Source: Treponema sp. UBA4692 (GTDB lineage: Bacteria; Spirochaetota; Spirochaetia; Treponematales; Treponemataceae). Taken from it: DNA of 64,000 bases. The DNA lies in the NCBI GenBank assembly GCA_002404895.1, contig DHKO01000050.1, positions 143,974 through 207,973 of the forward strand, in the 5' to 3' direction. The notes under the pieces are model-generated. The model did not search any database and was not told the origin of the DNA. It worked only from the letters and a program-made list of their open reading frames with translations. This document shows, piece after piece, positions 37,601-45,456 of the stretch (the first letter of the stretch is position 1; every line of letters starts with the position of its first letter). A program made the translations under genes and the position numbers.

Positions 37601-38149
37601 TTTCTGGTCGATTTCAAATTCAAGCCAAGAGCCGCGGTAAGGAATAATTCTTGAAGAATAAACTCCCTTGTCGTGCTGGAAAATAACTCCCGGCGAACGG
37701 TGAATCTGCGAGACGACAACGCGTTCCGCGCCGTTGATGATGAATGTTCCGCGGTCTGTCATAAGCGGAATGTCGCCGAGATAAATGTCCTTCTGCAAAA
37801 TCGCGCCTGACTTCAAGAAATTCAGGTTGATTCTTGCCTTGAGCGGAACTGCGAAAGTCTGCCCTTTCTGCTTGCATTCAAGCTCGGAGAATTTGATGTT
37901 CTTCTCGTCAAGCTCGTAGAATTCGTACTCAAGAGACATTTCTCCATCTGCGCTTTCAATTGGGAAAGTTGATGTGAATGCTTCCTGCAAGCCCTTGTTT
38001 TCAAGCGGCTCGCCTTTGTCTAGTTTGTCTTTCTGAAGGAAATTTTCGTAAGACGATGTCTGAATGTCGATAAGATTCGGAATCTCCATGAAATTCTGAA
38101 TATTCTTACCGTAATACTGACGGTTGATTGTTCTGCTTTTCGCGAACAT
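34604..38149 (-). CDS. rpoB: RNA polymerase beta subunit with Asn at the rifampicin position
   Basis: The 1181-aa beta subunit has all core blocks, including the rifampicin region [20 protein letters not shown] followed by [10 protein letters not shown]. The residue equivalent to E. coli Ser531 is Asn499 (codon 36653-36655). Asn at this position is known in spirochaetes and linked to natural rifampicin resistance. The start at 38149 follows AGGAGG; an upstream GTG two codons earlier is possible but less likely. It lies about 300 bp after rplL, and the gap contains attenuator-like structures. Confidence 0.99.
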   Translation of the reverse strand: MFAKSRTINRQYYGKNIQNFMEIPNLIDIQTSSYENFLQKDKLDKGEPLENKGLQEAFTSTFPIESADGEMSLEYEFYELDEKNIKFSELECKQKGQTFAVPLKARINLNFLKSGAILQKDIYLGDIPLMTDRGTFIINGAERVVVSQIHRSPGVIFQHDKGVYSSRIIPYRGSWLEFEIDQKKNLIYAKIDRKKKILATIFLRALGYNSREEIISCFYKTENIEVSEAVKDSLVDKVLAKAISAKDDDGNEKILFRAGTKLHPHDIDDLLAQNIKEINVIKFDARKRPGDKEEQNPSLDSDMIINCFEREDIKYSKEGAENEEPTKEDALAAVYAILMPGEPITVENAEKDLNSMFFSIRRYDLGRVGRYMLNKKFNYENPYDDFTLVKEDIIQTMKRLINVYIGNEKTDDIDHLGNRRIRSVGELMTNAIKTAFSRMERIAKERMNLKETETMKPQDLISIKPIVAAIKEFFGSSQLSQFMDQVNPLSELTHKRRLNALGPGGLSRDRAGFEVRDVHYTHYGRMCPIETPEGPNIGLIVSLAIYTRVNDYGFLETPYRKVENGKATDQIDYLSAMDEDRYYVGQVAEGMKADGSFPTEMVSCRHQGDYTTRSVKDIQYMDVSPRQVISVSASLVPFLEHDDANRALMGCNMQRQGVPLLFPEPPYVGTGMEKKAAYDSGVLIKAKHDGEVIFVASDLIKIKRDDSDGIDEYPLMKYQRTNQDTCYHQRPIVQVGEKVKKGDVLGDGPATFNGELSLGRNLLVGFVPWNGYNYEDAVLISRRVVKEDMYTSIHIKEFPIEIRETKLGPEKITRDIPNTSEKSLDNLDAEGIVRVGAKVRSGDILVGKVTPKSETETTPEFKLLNSIFGEKAKEVRDSSLRVPHGVEGVVIDVQRMKRSEGDDLSPGVDEVVKVLIANKRKLREGDKMAGRHGNKGVVARILPEEDMPFLEDGTPLDVCLNPLGVPSRMNIGQIMESELGIAGRYLNQYFECPAFQTPSQEMIAEKLKEAGLSPDSKQIVRDGRTGEPFVNPIFVGVIYYLKLHHLVDDKMHARSTGPYSLVTQQPLGGKAQFGGQRLGEMEVWALEAYGAANTLQEMMTIKSDDMNGRSKIYESIVKGDPQSPIGVPESFNVMVQELRGLGLDFTIYDAKGKPVALTERDQELIDKASSDFGKEENEDAE

Positions 38150-38265
38150 CAGCACCCTCCTGGGGAATCATTGCCCGTTCTGTTTGCTACATGCAAGGAT
38201 TGTCCACAAAACTTGCGGAAATAAAAGCACAGCACAAAGCAGCCGGACTGCGGGGAAGCTTTTTT

Positions 38266-38373
38266 AGAAAAAAGCAAAAACTATAATTGCGCCGCAAAAA
38301 CACGGCAGCAACAAATTGTTACTGTAGACACGTAAAGCTTACGTGCAAAACAAAGCTGCCTCACACGTAAGCT
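38266..38373 (-). promoter_or_regulatory. rplL-rpoB attenuator-like region
   Basis: In the transcript, a 10-bp inverted repeat AGCTTACGTG/CACGTAAGCT (38336-38345 with 38364-38373) competes with a second pairing CACGTAA/TTACGTG (38329-38335 with 38339-38345). They are followed by the hairpin TTGC-TGCCG/CGGC-GCAA (38287-38311) and a T-rich stretch. This looks like mutually exclusive stems before a partial terminator. Confidence 0.6.
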
Positions 38374-38446
38374 CAACGAAAATTGATTCTAAATTATCTT
38401 AGAATTCGGATTATTTTCCAAAAACTTTCTATTCACTGGAAAACAA

Positions 38447-38824
38447 TTATTTTTTAGAAGCCTTTCCACCAGCTGCTTCGATTTTCTTGATGATCTCATC
38501 AGCATCTGCTTTAGAAACAGCTTCCTTGAGAACTTTTGGAGCGCCTTCAACGAGAGCTTTTGCTTCTCCAAGTCCAAGACCTGTGATTTCACGAACTGCC
38601 TTGATAACAGGAATTTTTTTAGCTGCATCGAATGAATCCAAAGAAACGTTGAATTCAGACTGCTCTTCAGCTGCGGCTGCTCCGCCAGCTGCTGGACCCG
38701 CTGCAACAGCAACAGCTGCTGTTACTCCGAATTTTTCTTCCATTGCTTTTACGAGTTCTGAAGCTTCAAGAACTGTCATAGAAGCGATTGCGTCAAGAAT
38801 CTGATCATTTGTGAGAGCTGCCAT
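38447..38824 (-). CDS. rplL: 50S ribosomal protein L7/L12
   Basis: The 125-aa stalk protein recruits translation factors. It has an N-terminal dimerisation region, an Ala/Gly hinge ([19 protein letters not shown]) and the C-terminal domain [21 protein letters not shown] strong ribosome-binding site (TTAGGAGA) gives the high output needed, since it is present in several copies per ribosome. Confidence 0.98.
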   Translation of the reverse strand: MAALTNDQILDAIASMTVLEASELVKAMEEKFGVTAAVAVAAGPAAGGAAAAEEQSEFNVSLDSFDAAKKIPVIKAVREITGLGLGEAKALVEGAPKVLKEAVSKADADEIIKKIEAAGGKASKK

Positions 38825-38880
38825 ATTATCTTCTCCTAAATTGGCACGTCTGAATCATTTTGAAACAGACAAAAATGTTT

Positions 38881-38962
38881 CTGCGGACGGAACAAACTGA
38901 ACCGATGCTCCGCAGTTTATATTTTTGCAAGGACAGTCGACAGCTATGAAGCCTGACCTTGC
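38881..38962 (-). promoter_or_regulatory. Two hairpins between rplJ and rplL
   Basis: CTGCGGA/TCCGCAG (38881-38887 with 38909-38915) and GCAAGG-A-CAG/CTG-A-CCTTGC (38927-38936 with 38953-38962) lie in the 159-bp gap. Such structures could help separate L10 and L12 expression by processing or partial termination. Confidence 0.5.
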
Positions 38963-38983
38963 TTCACAAGCACGGCAAGCTGA

Positions 38984-39529
38984 TTACTCAGCCTTTGCCT
39001 CTTCAGCTGGAGCTTCTGCTCCGCCTTCCTGTGATTTTTTATCCACATAAGCCTGCAATGTAGCGGCGAGTTTCTGGACTGGACCGTTGATAGCAGACAT
39101 GAGCATTGCGATAAGCTGTTTTTTGCCAGGAACTTTTGAATAAGCTTCCATTTTTTCAGCATCGTAAATCTCGTTCTGGATATATCCGCCCTTGATTTTA
39201 AGAGCGTTGTTATCTTTTGCGAAGTCGAAAAGAACCTTTGCTGCCTCGTTGCTGTCCTCTTTTGCCATTACAACTGCCGTAGGACCTTTGAGATAGTCAG
39301 CAACATTGTCGATTTTCATCTCTTCAAATGCGACACGTGCAAAATTATTCTTAAGAACTTTCATTGGAGCTTCATGCTCGCGAAGCTTTCTGCGCAAACT
39401 TGTAATCTGATCTACAGTCAAGCCGCGGAATTCAGTAAAGATGAAGTCATTGTAATCAGAAAGCGTTTTCTTAGTCGCTTCGATAGCCGCTGTTTTAGCA
39501 GGCTGGAGTGCTTTTGCTCTAATTGCCAT
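38984..39529 (-). CDS. rplJ: 50S ribosomal protein L10
   Basis: L10 anchors the L12 stalk. The 181-aa protein has DYNDFIFTEFRGLTVDQITS, the RNA-binding block LRKLREHEAPMKVLKNNF (written here in part) and the C-terminal L12-binding helix; the last 20 residues are Glu/Ala-rich. Spacing to rplA is 3 bp. Confidence 0.98.
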   Translation of the reverse strand: MAIRAKALQPAKTAAIEATKKTLSDYNDFIFTEFRGLTVDQITSLRRKLREHEAPMKVLKNNFARVAFEEMKIDNVADYLKGPTAVVMAKEDSNEAAKVLFDFAKDNNALKIKGGYIQNEIYDAEKMEAYSKVPGKKQLIAMLMSAINGPVQKLAATLQAYVDKKSQEGGAEAPAEEAKAE

Positions 39530-39532
39530 AGG

Positions 39533-40213
39533 TTATGCCTCCTCCTTAACTGAAATCCAAACACCAGGTCCCATAGATGAGCTTACTGAAACAGAGCGGA
39601 TAAAGTCTGCTTTAGCGTCAACCGGCTTTTTGCGTTCAAGCTCAGCAAGGAGAGTGTTTACGTTCTCAGCAACTTTTGCTGAATCCATAGAAACTTTTCC
39701 TACAGCAATATGGATAATTCCAGTCTTGTCTGCGCGGAATTCTGTACGGCCTTTCTTCAGCTCACTGATTGCAGAAACGATGTCATTTGTTACAGTTCCT
39801 GTCTTCGGGTTCGGCATAAGACCTTTGCGTCCCAAAACCATACCAAGACGACCAACATCTTTCATCATATCCGGAGTTGCAACAGCAACATCAAAGTCAA
39901 GCCAGCCAGCCTTTACTTTGTCGATGTACTCTTTTGAGCCAGCATAAGCCGCGCCTGCATCAAGAGCTTCTTTCGCTCTCTCGTCAGAACAGAACACGAG
40001 AACTTTCTTTTCAGCTGTGAACTGGTTCGGGAAAACCAATGTGTCACGAACAGTCTGGCTTTTGCCGAGATTAAGAGCAACATGAAGCTCCACAGTCTCG
40101 TCGAATTTTACAAAGTGCACATCTTTTACAATTGCGCAAGCCTTGTCAACTGGGTAGCTCTGAAGCGGATCATATTTTTTGAGAGCATCAATATATTTCT
40201 TTCCGTGTTTCAT
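39533..40213 (-). CDS. rplA: 50S ribosomal protein L1
   Basis: L1 forms the mobile stalk at the E site and represses its own operon in many bacteria by binding the rplK leader. The 226-aa protein has MMKDVGRLGMVLGRKGLMPNP with TGTVTNDI and KGRTEFRADKTGIIH. It is 1 bp from rplK. The leader upstream of rplK is structured (40.65-40.79 kb) as expected for L1 control. Confidence 0.98.
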   Translation of the reverse strand: MKHGKKYIDALKKYDPLQSYPVDKACAIVKDVHFVKFDETVELHVALNLGKSQTVRDTLVFPNQFTAEKKVLVFCSDERAKEALDAGAAYAGSKEYIDKVKAGWLDFDVAVATPDMMKDVGRLGMVLGRKGLMPNPKTGTVTNDIVSAISELKKGRTEFRADKTGIIHIAVGKVSMDSAKVAENVNTLLAELERKKPVDAKADFIRSVSVSSSMGPGVWISVKEEA

Positions 40214-40214
40214 T

Positions 40215-40646
40215 TTATGCCTCCACCTCTACACCCATACTGCGGGCTGTTCCAGCAACGATTTTCTTTGCAGCTTCCAAATCGTTTGCGTTTACATCAG
40301 GAAGCTTTGTCTTCGCGATTTCCTCAAGCTGGGCTTTTGTAAGCTTTCCAACTTTGTTAAGAAGAGGATTTCCTGAGCCTTTGTCAAGCTTAAGCGCTTT
40401 CTTGATAAGCACCGCAGCCGGCGGAGTTTTGAGGATGAATGTGAATGACTTGTCTGAATAAACTGTGATTACAGCAGGAACAACAAGTCCTTTCTCCATG
40501 CTCTTTGTGCGTTCGTTGAACTGCTGGCAGAACTGAGGCGCAGAAACACCTTTTGGTCCCAAAGCAGGTCCGATTGGCGGAGCAGGAGTAGCAGCTCCAG
40601 CCGGCGCCTGAATCTTGAACACTTCAACAACTTTTTTTGCAGCCAT
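40215..40646 (-). CDS. rplK: 50S ribosomal protein L11
   Basis: L11 belongs to the GTPase-associated centre and is a target of thiopeptides. The 143-aa protein has [36 protein letters not shown] and [16 protein letters not shown], with the proline-rich N-terminal block intact. Confidence 0.98.
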   Translation of the reverse strand: MAAKKVVEVFKIQAPAGAATPAPPIGPALGPKGVSAPQFCQQFNERTKSMEKGLVVPAVITVYSDKSFTFILKTPPAAVLIKKALKLDKGSGNPLLNKVGKLTKAQLEEIAKTKLPDVNANDLEAAKKIVAGTARSMGVEVEA

Positions 40647-40789
40647 TTTAATAGCTCCTTATATTGGTATGAGATTTCAAGATGAAATCTCTAGCGGAAC
40701 GCCTATGTCCGACGGACTTACGCTCCTCCCAAAAAAACAAGCGATTTCTATAAATTATAAAAACCGCTTCAATTTTTTCTAAAACTAAT
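40647..40789 (-). promoter_or_regulatory. nusG-rplK leader with attenuator and likely L1-binding structure
   Basis: After nusG a near-perfect 15-bp stem (40739-40753 with 40755-40769, two G-U pairs) is followed by GTTTTTTTG, a good intrinsic terminator. Then come the nested stem GGAGCG...GTCCG/CGGAC...CGTTCC (about 40694-40724) and GAGATTTC/GAAATCTC (40674-40694) before the ribosome-binding site. Placement fits an L1-controlled rplK-rplA leader. Confidence 0.65.
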
Positions 40790-41353
40790 TTACTGAACAA
40801 GTTTCTCAACTTGTGTAAGATCAACCTCAACCGGTGTGGCACGACCAAAAATCTGAACCGTCACGCGGAGCTTAGCCTTGTCTGCATAAACCTCATCAAC
40901 TGTTCCGCTGAACGAAGCAAACGGTCCTTCATTGATTTTGACTTGGTCGCCGACAGAATAAATCTGCTTAACACGGACAGCCTTATCGCCTTTAATATCT
41001 CCAGAACGCTGAAGAATGTTTCTAACCTGATCATTCGGAATCGGACGCGGACGCTCGTTCGGCTTTGTTCCGACAAAACCGCCAACTCCCTGTGTAGAAC
41101 GGATTTCCGAGCAGACATCTTTCCATCCAATCTCAGGAAGATCCATTTCAAGCATTATGTATCCCGGAAGAATAAGATTTTTTCTTGATTTTTTCTTTCC
41201 GTCTTTTATCTCAACAACTTCTTCTACTGGAACTTTTACATCTGAGACTATATTTGAATCAAGAACTCCCTCATCCAATTTCTGATGAAGAGTTCTTTCA
41301 ATCTTCTTTTCGTATCCAACGTAGCTCTGAACGATATACCAGCTTTTTGCCAT
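40790..41353 (-). CDS. nusG: Transcription elongation/antitermination factor NusG
   Basis: NusG couples RNA polymerase with the ribosome, and affects pausing and Rho termination. The 187-aa protein has the NGN domain (MAKSWYIVQSYVGYEKKIER, then RKNLILPGYIMLEMDL) and a C-terminal KOW domain (VGDQVKINEGPFASFSGTV). It is directly downstream of secE. A separate NusG-domain-II protein is encoded at 43.35 kb. Confidence 0.98.
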   Translation of the reverse strand: MAKSWYIVQSYVGYEKKIERTLHQKLDEGVLDSNIVSDVKVPVEEVVEIKDGKKKSRKNLILPGYIMLEMDLPEIGWKDVCSEIRSTQGVGGFVGTKPNERPRPIPNDQVRNILQRSGDIKGDKAVRVKQIYSVGDQVKINEGPFASFSGTVDEVYADKAKLRVTVQIFGRATPVEVDLTQVEKLVQ

Positions 41354-41377
41354 CTGCTTACCCTTATTGATATAAAA

Positions 41378-41557
41378 CTAGAAAGCCAAGCTCATGCCGT
41401 AGCTGAAAAGAATATCTAAAAGACCGAGAATTGCTGCGATAATGATTGTAGAAACGATTACAACTTTTACTGATGAAACAACATCATCACGTGTAGGCCA
41501 GACAACTTTTTTAAGCTCCGCCCCGCACTCCTTAAAAAATCCAAAAATCTTTCCCAT
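41378..41557 (-). CDS. secE: Protein translocase subunit SecE
   Basis: This 59-aa single-membrane-span protein clamps SecY. It has the amphipathic start MGKIFGFFKECGAELKKVVW, the conserved WPTRDD, and one hydrophobic segment (about residues 28-50). It is the minimal short SecE. It lies between tRNA-Trp and nusG. Confidence 0.95.
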   Translation of the reverse strand: MGKIFGFFKECGAELKKVVWPTRDDVVSSVKVVIVSTIIIAAILGLLDILFSYGMSLAF

Positions 41558-41612
41558 AGCGGCAAATCCTCTATAAAAAATTGAAACAGATTTCTCTGTT
41601 TCGCTCTAAGTA

Positions 41613-41685
41613 CAGGCCCGGCAAGACTCGAACTCGCGACACTCGGTTTTGGAGACCGATGCTCTACCAACTGAACTACAGGCCT
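41613..41685 (-). tRNA. tRNA-Trp (CCA)
   Basis: A 73-nt cloverleaf: acceptor AGGCCTG/CGGGCCT, D-arm GTTCAGTTGGTAGAGC, anticodon loop CTCCAAA with anticodon CCA, T-arm with TTCGAGT. The 3' CCA is not encoded. It is inserted between rpmG and secE. Confidence 0.97.
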
Positions 41686-41731
41686 AAAAATCTATATCAA
41701 GCTGCCACGGTCAAGCAGCAGCCTAACCAGC

Positions 41732-41908
41732 TTATTTTGCTTTTGTTTCCTTGTGCAAGATTTCCTTGCGGCAGAATGGGCAATACTTGTTCTTCTCAAG
41801 CTTTCCCTGAATATTTTTGCGGTTTTTTGTTGTTGTGTAATTCTTGCGTTTACACTCTGTGCACTGAAGAGCAATAATATCGATTGATGTCTTCTTCTTG
41901 CTACCCAT
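41732..41908 (-). CDS. rpmG: 50S ribosomal protein L33
   Basis: The 58-aa protein starts [20 protein letters not shown] and has CTEC and CPFC pairs for zinc plus YTTTKNRKN, the L33 signature. It is the zinc-binding form. It lies between the two tRNA genes. Confidence 0.96.
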   Translation of the reverse strand: MGSKKKTSIDIIALQCTECKRKNYTTTKNRKNIQGKLEKNKYCPFCRKEILHKETKAK

Positions 41909-41943
41909 TTTTATATTCTCCTAAAATAATTTTAAGTTTTAGC

Positions 41944-42016
41944 AGCTCCCGAACGGAATTGAACCGTTGACCTCAGCACTACCAATGCTGTGCTCTACCA
42001 ACTGAGCTACAAGAGC
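41944..42016 (-). tRNA. tRNA-Thr (GGT)
   Basis: A 73-nt cloverleaf: acceptor GCTCTTG/CGGGAGC, D-arm GCTCAGTTGGTAGAGC, anticodon stem CAGCA/TGCTG with loop TTGGTAG (anticodon GGT), T-arm GTTCAATTC. The 3' CCA is not encoded. It is the first gene of the long minus-strand block. Confidence 0.97.
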
Positions 42017-42040
42017 AAGTCAATTCTGACGTGTTCTAAT

Positions 42041-42069
42041 AATATACAGACTGGCAGATTTTGTGTCAA
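42041..42069 (-). promoter_or_regulatory. Strong promoter of the tRNA-Thr/rpmG/secE/nusG block
   Basis: On the minus strand a perfect TTGACA (42064-42069) and TATATT (42041-42046) are separated by 17 bp, 25 bp before the tRNA-Thr 5' end. It is one of the best sigma-70 promoters in the window. Confidence 0.9.
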
Positions 42070-42177
42070 GGGAGACACAATCAAAAAGATGTCTTATTCT
42101 AGTATTTTCCACGTTTTTATGCTAGTTTTTTACAAAAGATTTTTAAACTTTTTTGATTTTTTATTTCGAGGAAAACA

Positions 42178-43029
42178 ATGAGCATAGACGGACTTGTTGA
42201 CAACATTTTAAAATCTTACGAGACAGACGGCGGAATAAACAGAGCCGGCGCGGAGAACTTTCCGAACAGGGAAAACGTGGTCGCGGTTCTTCATGAAATC
42301 CAATGCCTGATTTTTCCGGGCTACAAGACAAACGAGGAAGTCGATGACGACAATCTTCGCTACACAACAGGCCAGCGCGTAAACAAAATCATCTGCGTCC
42401 TAACAAAGGAAATTCAAAAGGCGATTGTCTACGAGACCAGCCGAAACAATCCCGAATCAGATTTAAACCGCGGACACTGTTTTGAGGAGGCAGAGAGCAT
42501 TTCCCTCTCTTTAATTGAAGAAATTCCTGAAATAAGGCGGCTTGTGCGCCTAGACACAATCGCGGCCTACAACGGAGACCCTGCGGCAAAAAGCGGAGAC
42601 GAAGTCATCGTCTCTTATCCGGGACTTGAGGCGATAATCGTCTACAGAATCGCGCATTTTCTTCATTTAAAAAACGTGCCTGTAATTCCAAGAATAATGA
42701 GCGAGTATGTCCACGGAAAAACCGGAATCGACATCCATCCGGGAGCGACAATCGGCGAAAGCTTTTTTATAGACCATGGAACAGGCGTTGTAGTCGGCGA
42801 GACAACAATAATCGGCGACAACGTGAAAATTTATCAGGGAGTAACGCTCGGCGCTTTGAGCGTGAAAAAATCTCTCCAGAACAAAAAACGCCACCCGACA
42901 ATCGAGGACAACGTTACAATCTATGCGAACGCGACAATTCTCGGCGGAGAAACTGTAATCGGAAAAGGCTCTGTAATCGGCGGAAACAGCTGGATAACAG
43001 AATCTGTCTCAAACGGAAAAAAGAATTAA
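42178..43029 (+). CDS. cysE: Serine O-acetyltransferase
   Basis: CysE makes O-acetylserine for cysteine synthesis. The 283-aa protein has an N-terminal helical domain (about 1-150) and a C-terminal left-handed beta-helix with hexapeptide repeats ([38 protein letters not shown]). The catalytic Asp-His pair is in FIDHGTG. The C-terminus after [10 protein letters not shown] is short and lacks the Ile end that binds cysteine synthase in E. coli. A GAGG site precedes the ATG. No cysK is nearby. Confidence 0.94.
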   Translation: MSIDGLVDNILKSYETDGGINRAGAENFPNRENVVAVLHEIQCLIFPGYKTNEEVDDDNLRYTTGQRVNKIICVLTKEIQKAIVYETSRNNPESDLNRGHCFEEAESISLSLIEEIPEIRRLVRLDTIAAYNGDPAAKSGDEVIVSYPGLEAIIVYRIAHFLHLKNVPVIPRIMSEYVHGKTGIDIHPGATIGESFFIDHGTGVVVGETTIIGDNVKIYQGVTLGALSVKKSLQNKKRHPTIEDNVTIYANATILGGETVIGKGSVIGGNSWITESVSNGKKN

Positions 43030-43031
43030 AT

Positions 43032-43127
43032 AAAAAAAAACAGCGTTTCAAGTAAGTAACACTTCCAAGAAACGCTGCCGTCCAGCAAGCTGGACATCGG
43101 AGAGAGTTTATCAGCTTATTACAAGCT
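43032..43127 (-). ncRNA. Candidate small RNA of about 90-95 nt with own promoter and terminator
   Basis: From a predicted start near 43127 the minus-strand RNA would fold into AGCTT/AAGCT (43113-43127), an unpaired CTCTCTCC stretch (about 43098-43105), GTCCAG/CTGGAC (43080-43095) and CAGCGTTTC/GAAACGCTG (43041-43049 with 43069-43077), then nine T residues. It is not 4.5S, 6S or tmRNA by sequence. It lies antisense just beyond cysE. The unpaired CTCTCTCC could pair with GGAG-type ribosome-binding sites. Confidence 0.65.
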
Positions 43128-43133
43128 GTTTAT

Positions 43134-43162
43134 AAGATAGCTTATGGGATATGGTTTGTCAA
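43134..43162 (-). promoter_or_regulatory. Promoter of the 43.1-kb small RNA
   Basis: Perfect TTGACA (43157-43162), 17-bp spacer, TATCTT (43134-43139) on the minus strand, pointing into a region with no protein gene. Confidence 0.75.
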
Positions 43163-43348
43163 CAATCTTTCCTATAAGAAATCTCTAAATTCTCCAATAA
43201 GGAAATCTTGCCGAATTTGGCATTTTTTTTAGAATATATCTTATGAGGATTTTTTATCCCTAATATCAAGAATTGCGCGAATTTTTCATATGACGGAAGA
43301 TGACATCATATTAAATTTCAAGCGATTTTTCAGGAAAATTTATAAATT

Positions 43349-43690
43349 ATGAGGAATGTTTTAAAGCCATTTGATTTTCTGTTTATTTTAGCCTCGCTTT
43401 CGGCGGTCGTATTCTCATTTCTTACGCTGCGGAGCGGAAATTCCGAAAAAGAAGCTCGCCTTATAATCGACGGCGGCGGAAAAGAATTCGTCTATCCTTT
43501 AAGTGAAAATCTTGAGCTTAATATCGAGGGCGAAATCGGAATTTCTGTAATCAAAATCGAGAACGGAAAAGCCTTTTTTGAGGACTCGCCCTGCCCGAAC
43601 CGTCTCTGCGTGGAAATGGCTCCTGTCAAAGAAAACAACGACTGGGCGGCCTGCATGCCGAACGAAGTTTTCATAAGAGTTGAAAAATAG
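43349..43690 (+). CDS. NusG domain II-containing membrane-anchored protein
   Basis: The 113-aa protein has one N-terminal membrane segment (about residues 8-27) and a beta-domain with the signature DSPCPNRLCV followed by CMPNEVFIRV, matching NusG_II (PF07009). In other bacteria such stand-alone domains lie beside exported or redox-linked proteins; the function is unknown. The two-cysteine CPNRLC and the later CMPN suggest a disulfide or redox feature outside the cytoplasmic membrane. The neighbouring radA starts 112 bp downstream with its own ribosome-binding site. Confidence 0.82.
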   Translation: MRNVLKPFDFLFILASLSAVVFSFLTLRSGNSEKEARLIIDGGGKEFVYPLSENLELNIEGEIGISVIKIENGKAFFEDSPCPNRLCVEMAPVKENNDWAACMPNEVFIRVEK

Positions 43691-43802
43691 AAGACATCAA
43701 AACTCGGGATTTTTTAATCTGTAAAAAAATACGGTAAAAATTTTTGCTGAAAGCTGAATCGGTTTTTCGCATGAAAACGCGTCAATTTCACAAGGAGACT
43801 TT

Positions 43803-45155
43803 ATGGCGAAATCAAAGAATTCGATAGTCTACAAATGCACAGAGTGCGGATACTCGCAGCCGAAATGGCTTGGACGCTGCCCTTCATGCGGAGCCTGGAA
43901 CACGCTCGAGGAAGCGATTCTCGACCCGAACTCGAACGCGGCTGCCTTCGGAAACGCTGCGGCGGAAAAAATAAAGCCAGTTCCGCTTGCAAAAGTGAGC
44001 GCGCAGGAAAACGCAAGAATAAAAACCGGAATCGAAGAATTTGACAGAGTTTTAGGCGGCGGAGCAATGATCCGCTCAGCAGTTCTTATCGGCGGAGAAC
44101 CGGGAATCGGAAAATCGACGCTGATGATTCAAGTTTCAAGCGCAATCCACAAAAATTTCAGGCAGAAAATTCTTTACGTCTCAGGAGAGGAAAGCGCAGC
44201 CCAGATTAAAAACCGCGCAGACCGCCTGAATCTTGACACAGACGGAATCGAAATCTTATGCACAATGCGGCTCGAGGACATAAAAGACGCTCTTTCCGCG
44301 CTGAATCCTGTTTTTGTCGTGATTGACTCAATCCAGACAGTCTATTCAGTTGAGGCGGGAATTGTCCCGGGAACAGTGAACCAGCTGAAGTTCTGCGCGA
44401 ACGAGCTGATTGGCTGGGCAAAAAGCCGGGACTCGGTTCTTGTGATGTCCGCCCACGTTACAAAAGAAGGCTCGATTGCAGGCCCGAAAAGCCTGGAGCA
44501 TATGGTTGACACGGTTGTCTCTTTTGAAAGAAACGATGATGAAGTCAGATTTTTGCGCGCGATAAAAAACCGATTCGGCTCTGTTGACGAGATTGGAATT
44601 TTCGCGATGACAGAAAAAGGGCTTGAAGGCATCGGCGACCCAAGCTCAATGTTCATCACCAAGAGAAACGGCGCAACTCCGGCTGGAATCGCGAATTCCT
44701 GCGTTTTTGAGGGAAGCAGGGCATTTCTTGTGGAAATTCAGGCGCTCACAGTTCCGGCAAAATCAAGCATAAGCCGCGTTTACTCGGAAAAAATCGATGC
44801 GGGACGTGTCGCGCGCGTGGCGGCAGTTCTTGAGAAACGCACAGGAATGAAATTCAGCGACCAGGACATTTACGTGAATGTGGCAGGCGGAGTCCGACTG
44901 TCCGAGAGCGCGATTGACGCGGCGCTGGCGGCGGCTCTTTACTCGGCAAGGACAGACATCGCGGTTCCTGATGAAACGGTCATAATCGGAGAATTAAGCC
45001 TCGCAGGAGAAATCCGCCCGGTCGCAAGGCTGAGGCAGCGGGTAAAAACCGCAAGGGAGCTTGGATTCAACAATATTTTCGCCCCGGAAATCGAGATTGG
45101 AGCAAAAAAAGTCTCCTCAATAAAAGAGCTTGTAAAGTCAACTTTCGGAAAATAA
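43803..45155 (+). CDS. radA: DNA repair protein RadA
   Basis: RadA is a RecA-like branch-migration helicase acting in recombination repair. The 450-aa protein has the N-terminal zinc finger (CTECGYSQPKWLGRCPSCG), Walker A GGEPGIGKST, Walker B VFVVIDSIQT, the KNRFG motif and a C-terminal Lon-protease-like domain lacking protease activity (VAGGVRLSESAIDAALA). AAGGAG precedes the ATG. Confidence 0.97.
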   Translation: MAKSKNSIVYKCTECGYSQPKWLGRCPSCGAWNTLEEAILDPNSNAAAFGNAAAEKIKPVPLAKVSAQENARIKTGIEEFDRVLGGGAMIRSAVLIGGEPGIGKSTLMIQVSSAIHKNFRQKILYVSGEESAAQIKNRADRLNLDTDGIEILCTMRLEDIKDALSALNPVFVVIDSIQTVYSVEAGIVPGTVNQLKFCANELIGWAKSRDSVLVMSAHVTKEGSIAGPKSLEHMVDTVVSFERNDDEVRFLRAIKNRFGSVDEIGIFAMTEKGLEGIGDPSSMFITKRNGATPAGIANSCVFEGSRAFLVEIQALTVPAKSSISRVYSEKIDAGRVARVAAVLEKRTGMKFSDQDIYVNVAGGVRLSESAIDAALAAALYSARTDIAVPDETVIIGELSLAGEIRPVARLRQRVKTARELGFNNIFAPEIEIGAKKVSSIKELVKSTFGK

Positions 45156-45456
45156 AAACAAAGAAGAATTCTCGCAAACTGAACGCCTGAAAACCAAAAC
45201 TCAGGCGCACAGGCAAAAAATCAAATTCTCTTGAAAACAGAAAAATAAGAGTCTCCGCAACAAAAGTCTTGCGTCTTGAATCTGAAATTATGGCGACGGC
45301 TCTGATTCCGAAGCAAAGAGAACGAAAATTCTGAAAACGCAAGAACACTCAGAACTGAAATGACATTCAAAATCAAACACGCCAACAAGCCTGCCCGAAA
45401 ATATCAATCACATTGAAAATTCTCGCTAAATCAAAAATCGCAATTCTTCCAGCCGC
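45156..45456. other. Intergenic gap between convergent radA and TraB-family gene
   Basis: No gene is seen. CGCCTGA/TCAGGCG (45184-45190 with 45201-45207) forms a hairpin near the radA end but has no T-run. The rest is AT-rich without clear signals. Confidence 0.4.

Noticed and set aside
42017..42177. Divergent strong promoter for cysE
   Set aside because: Only the minus-strand promoter is clear; no convincing plus-strand -35/-10 pair is visible before cysE.
43032..43080. Plus-strand terminator for cysE
   Set aside because: The A-run precedes the stem on the plus strand and no T-run follows, so it works only for the minus strand.
43032..43127. 4.5S (SRP) or 6S RNA identity for the candidate small RNA
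   Set aside because: The conserved SRP tetraloop and GGTCAG-type core are absent, and there is no long 6S-like bubble structure.
45156..45456. Hidden small gene between radA and the TraB-family gene
   Set aside because: Short frames there have neither start signals nor coding composition.
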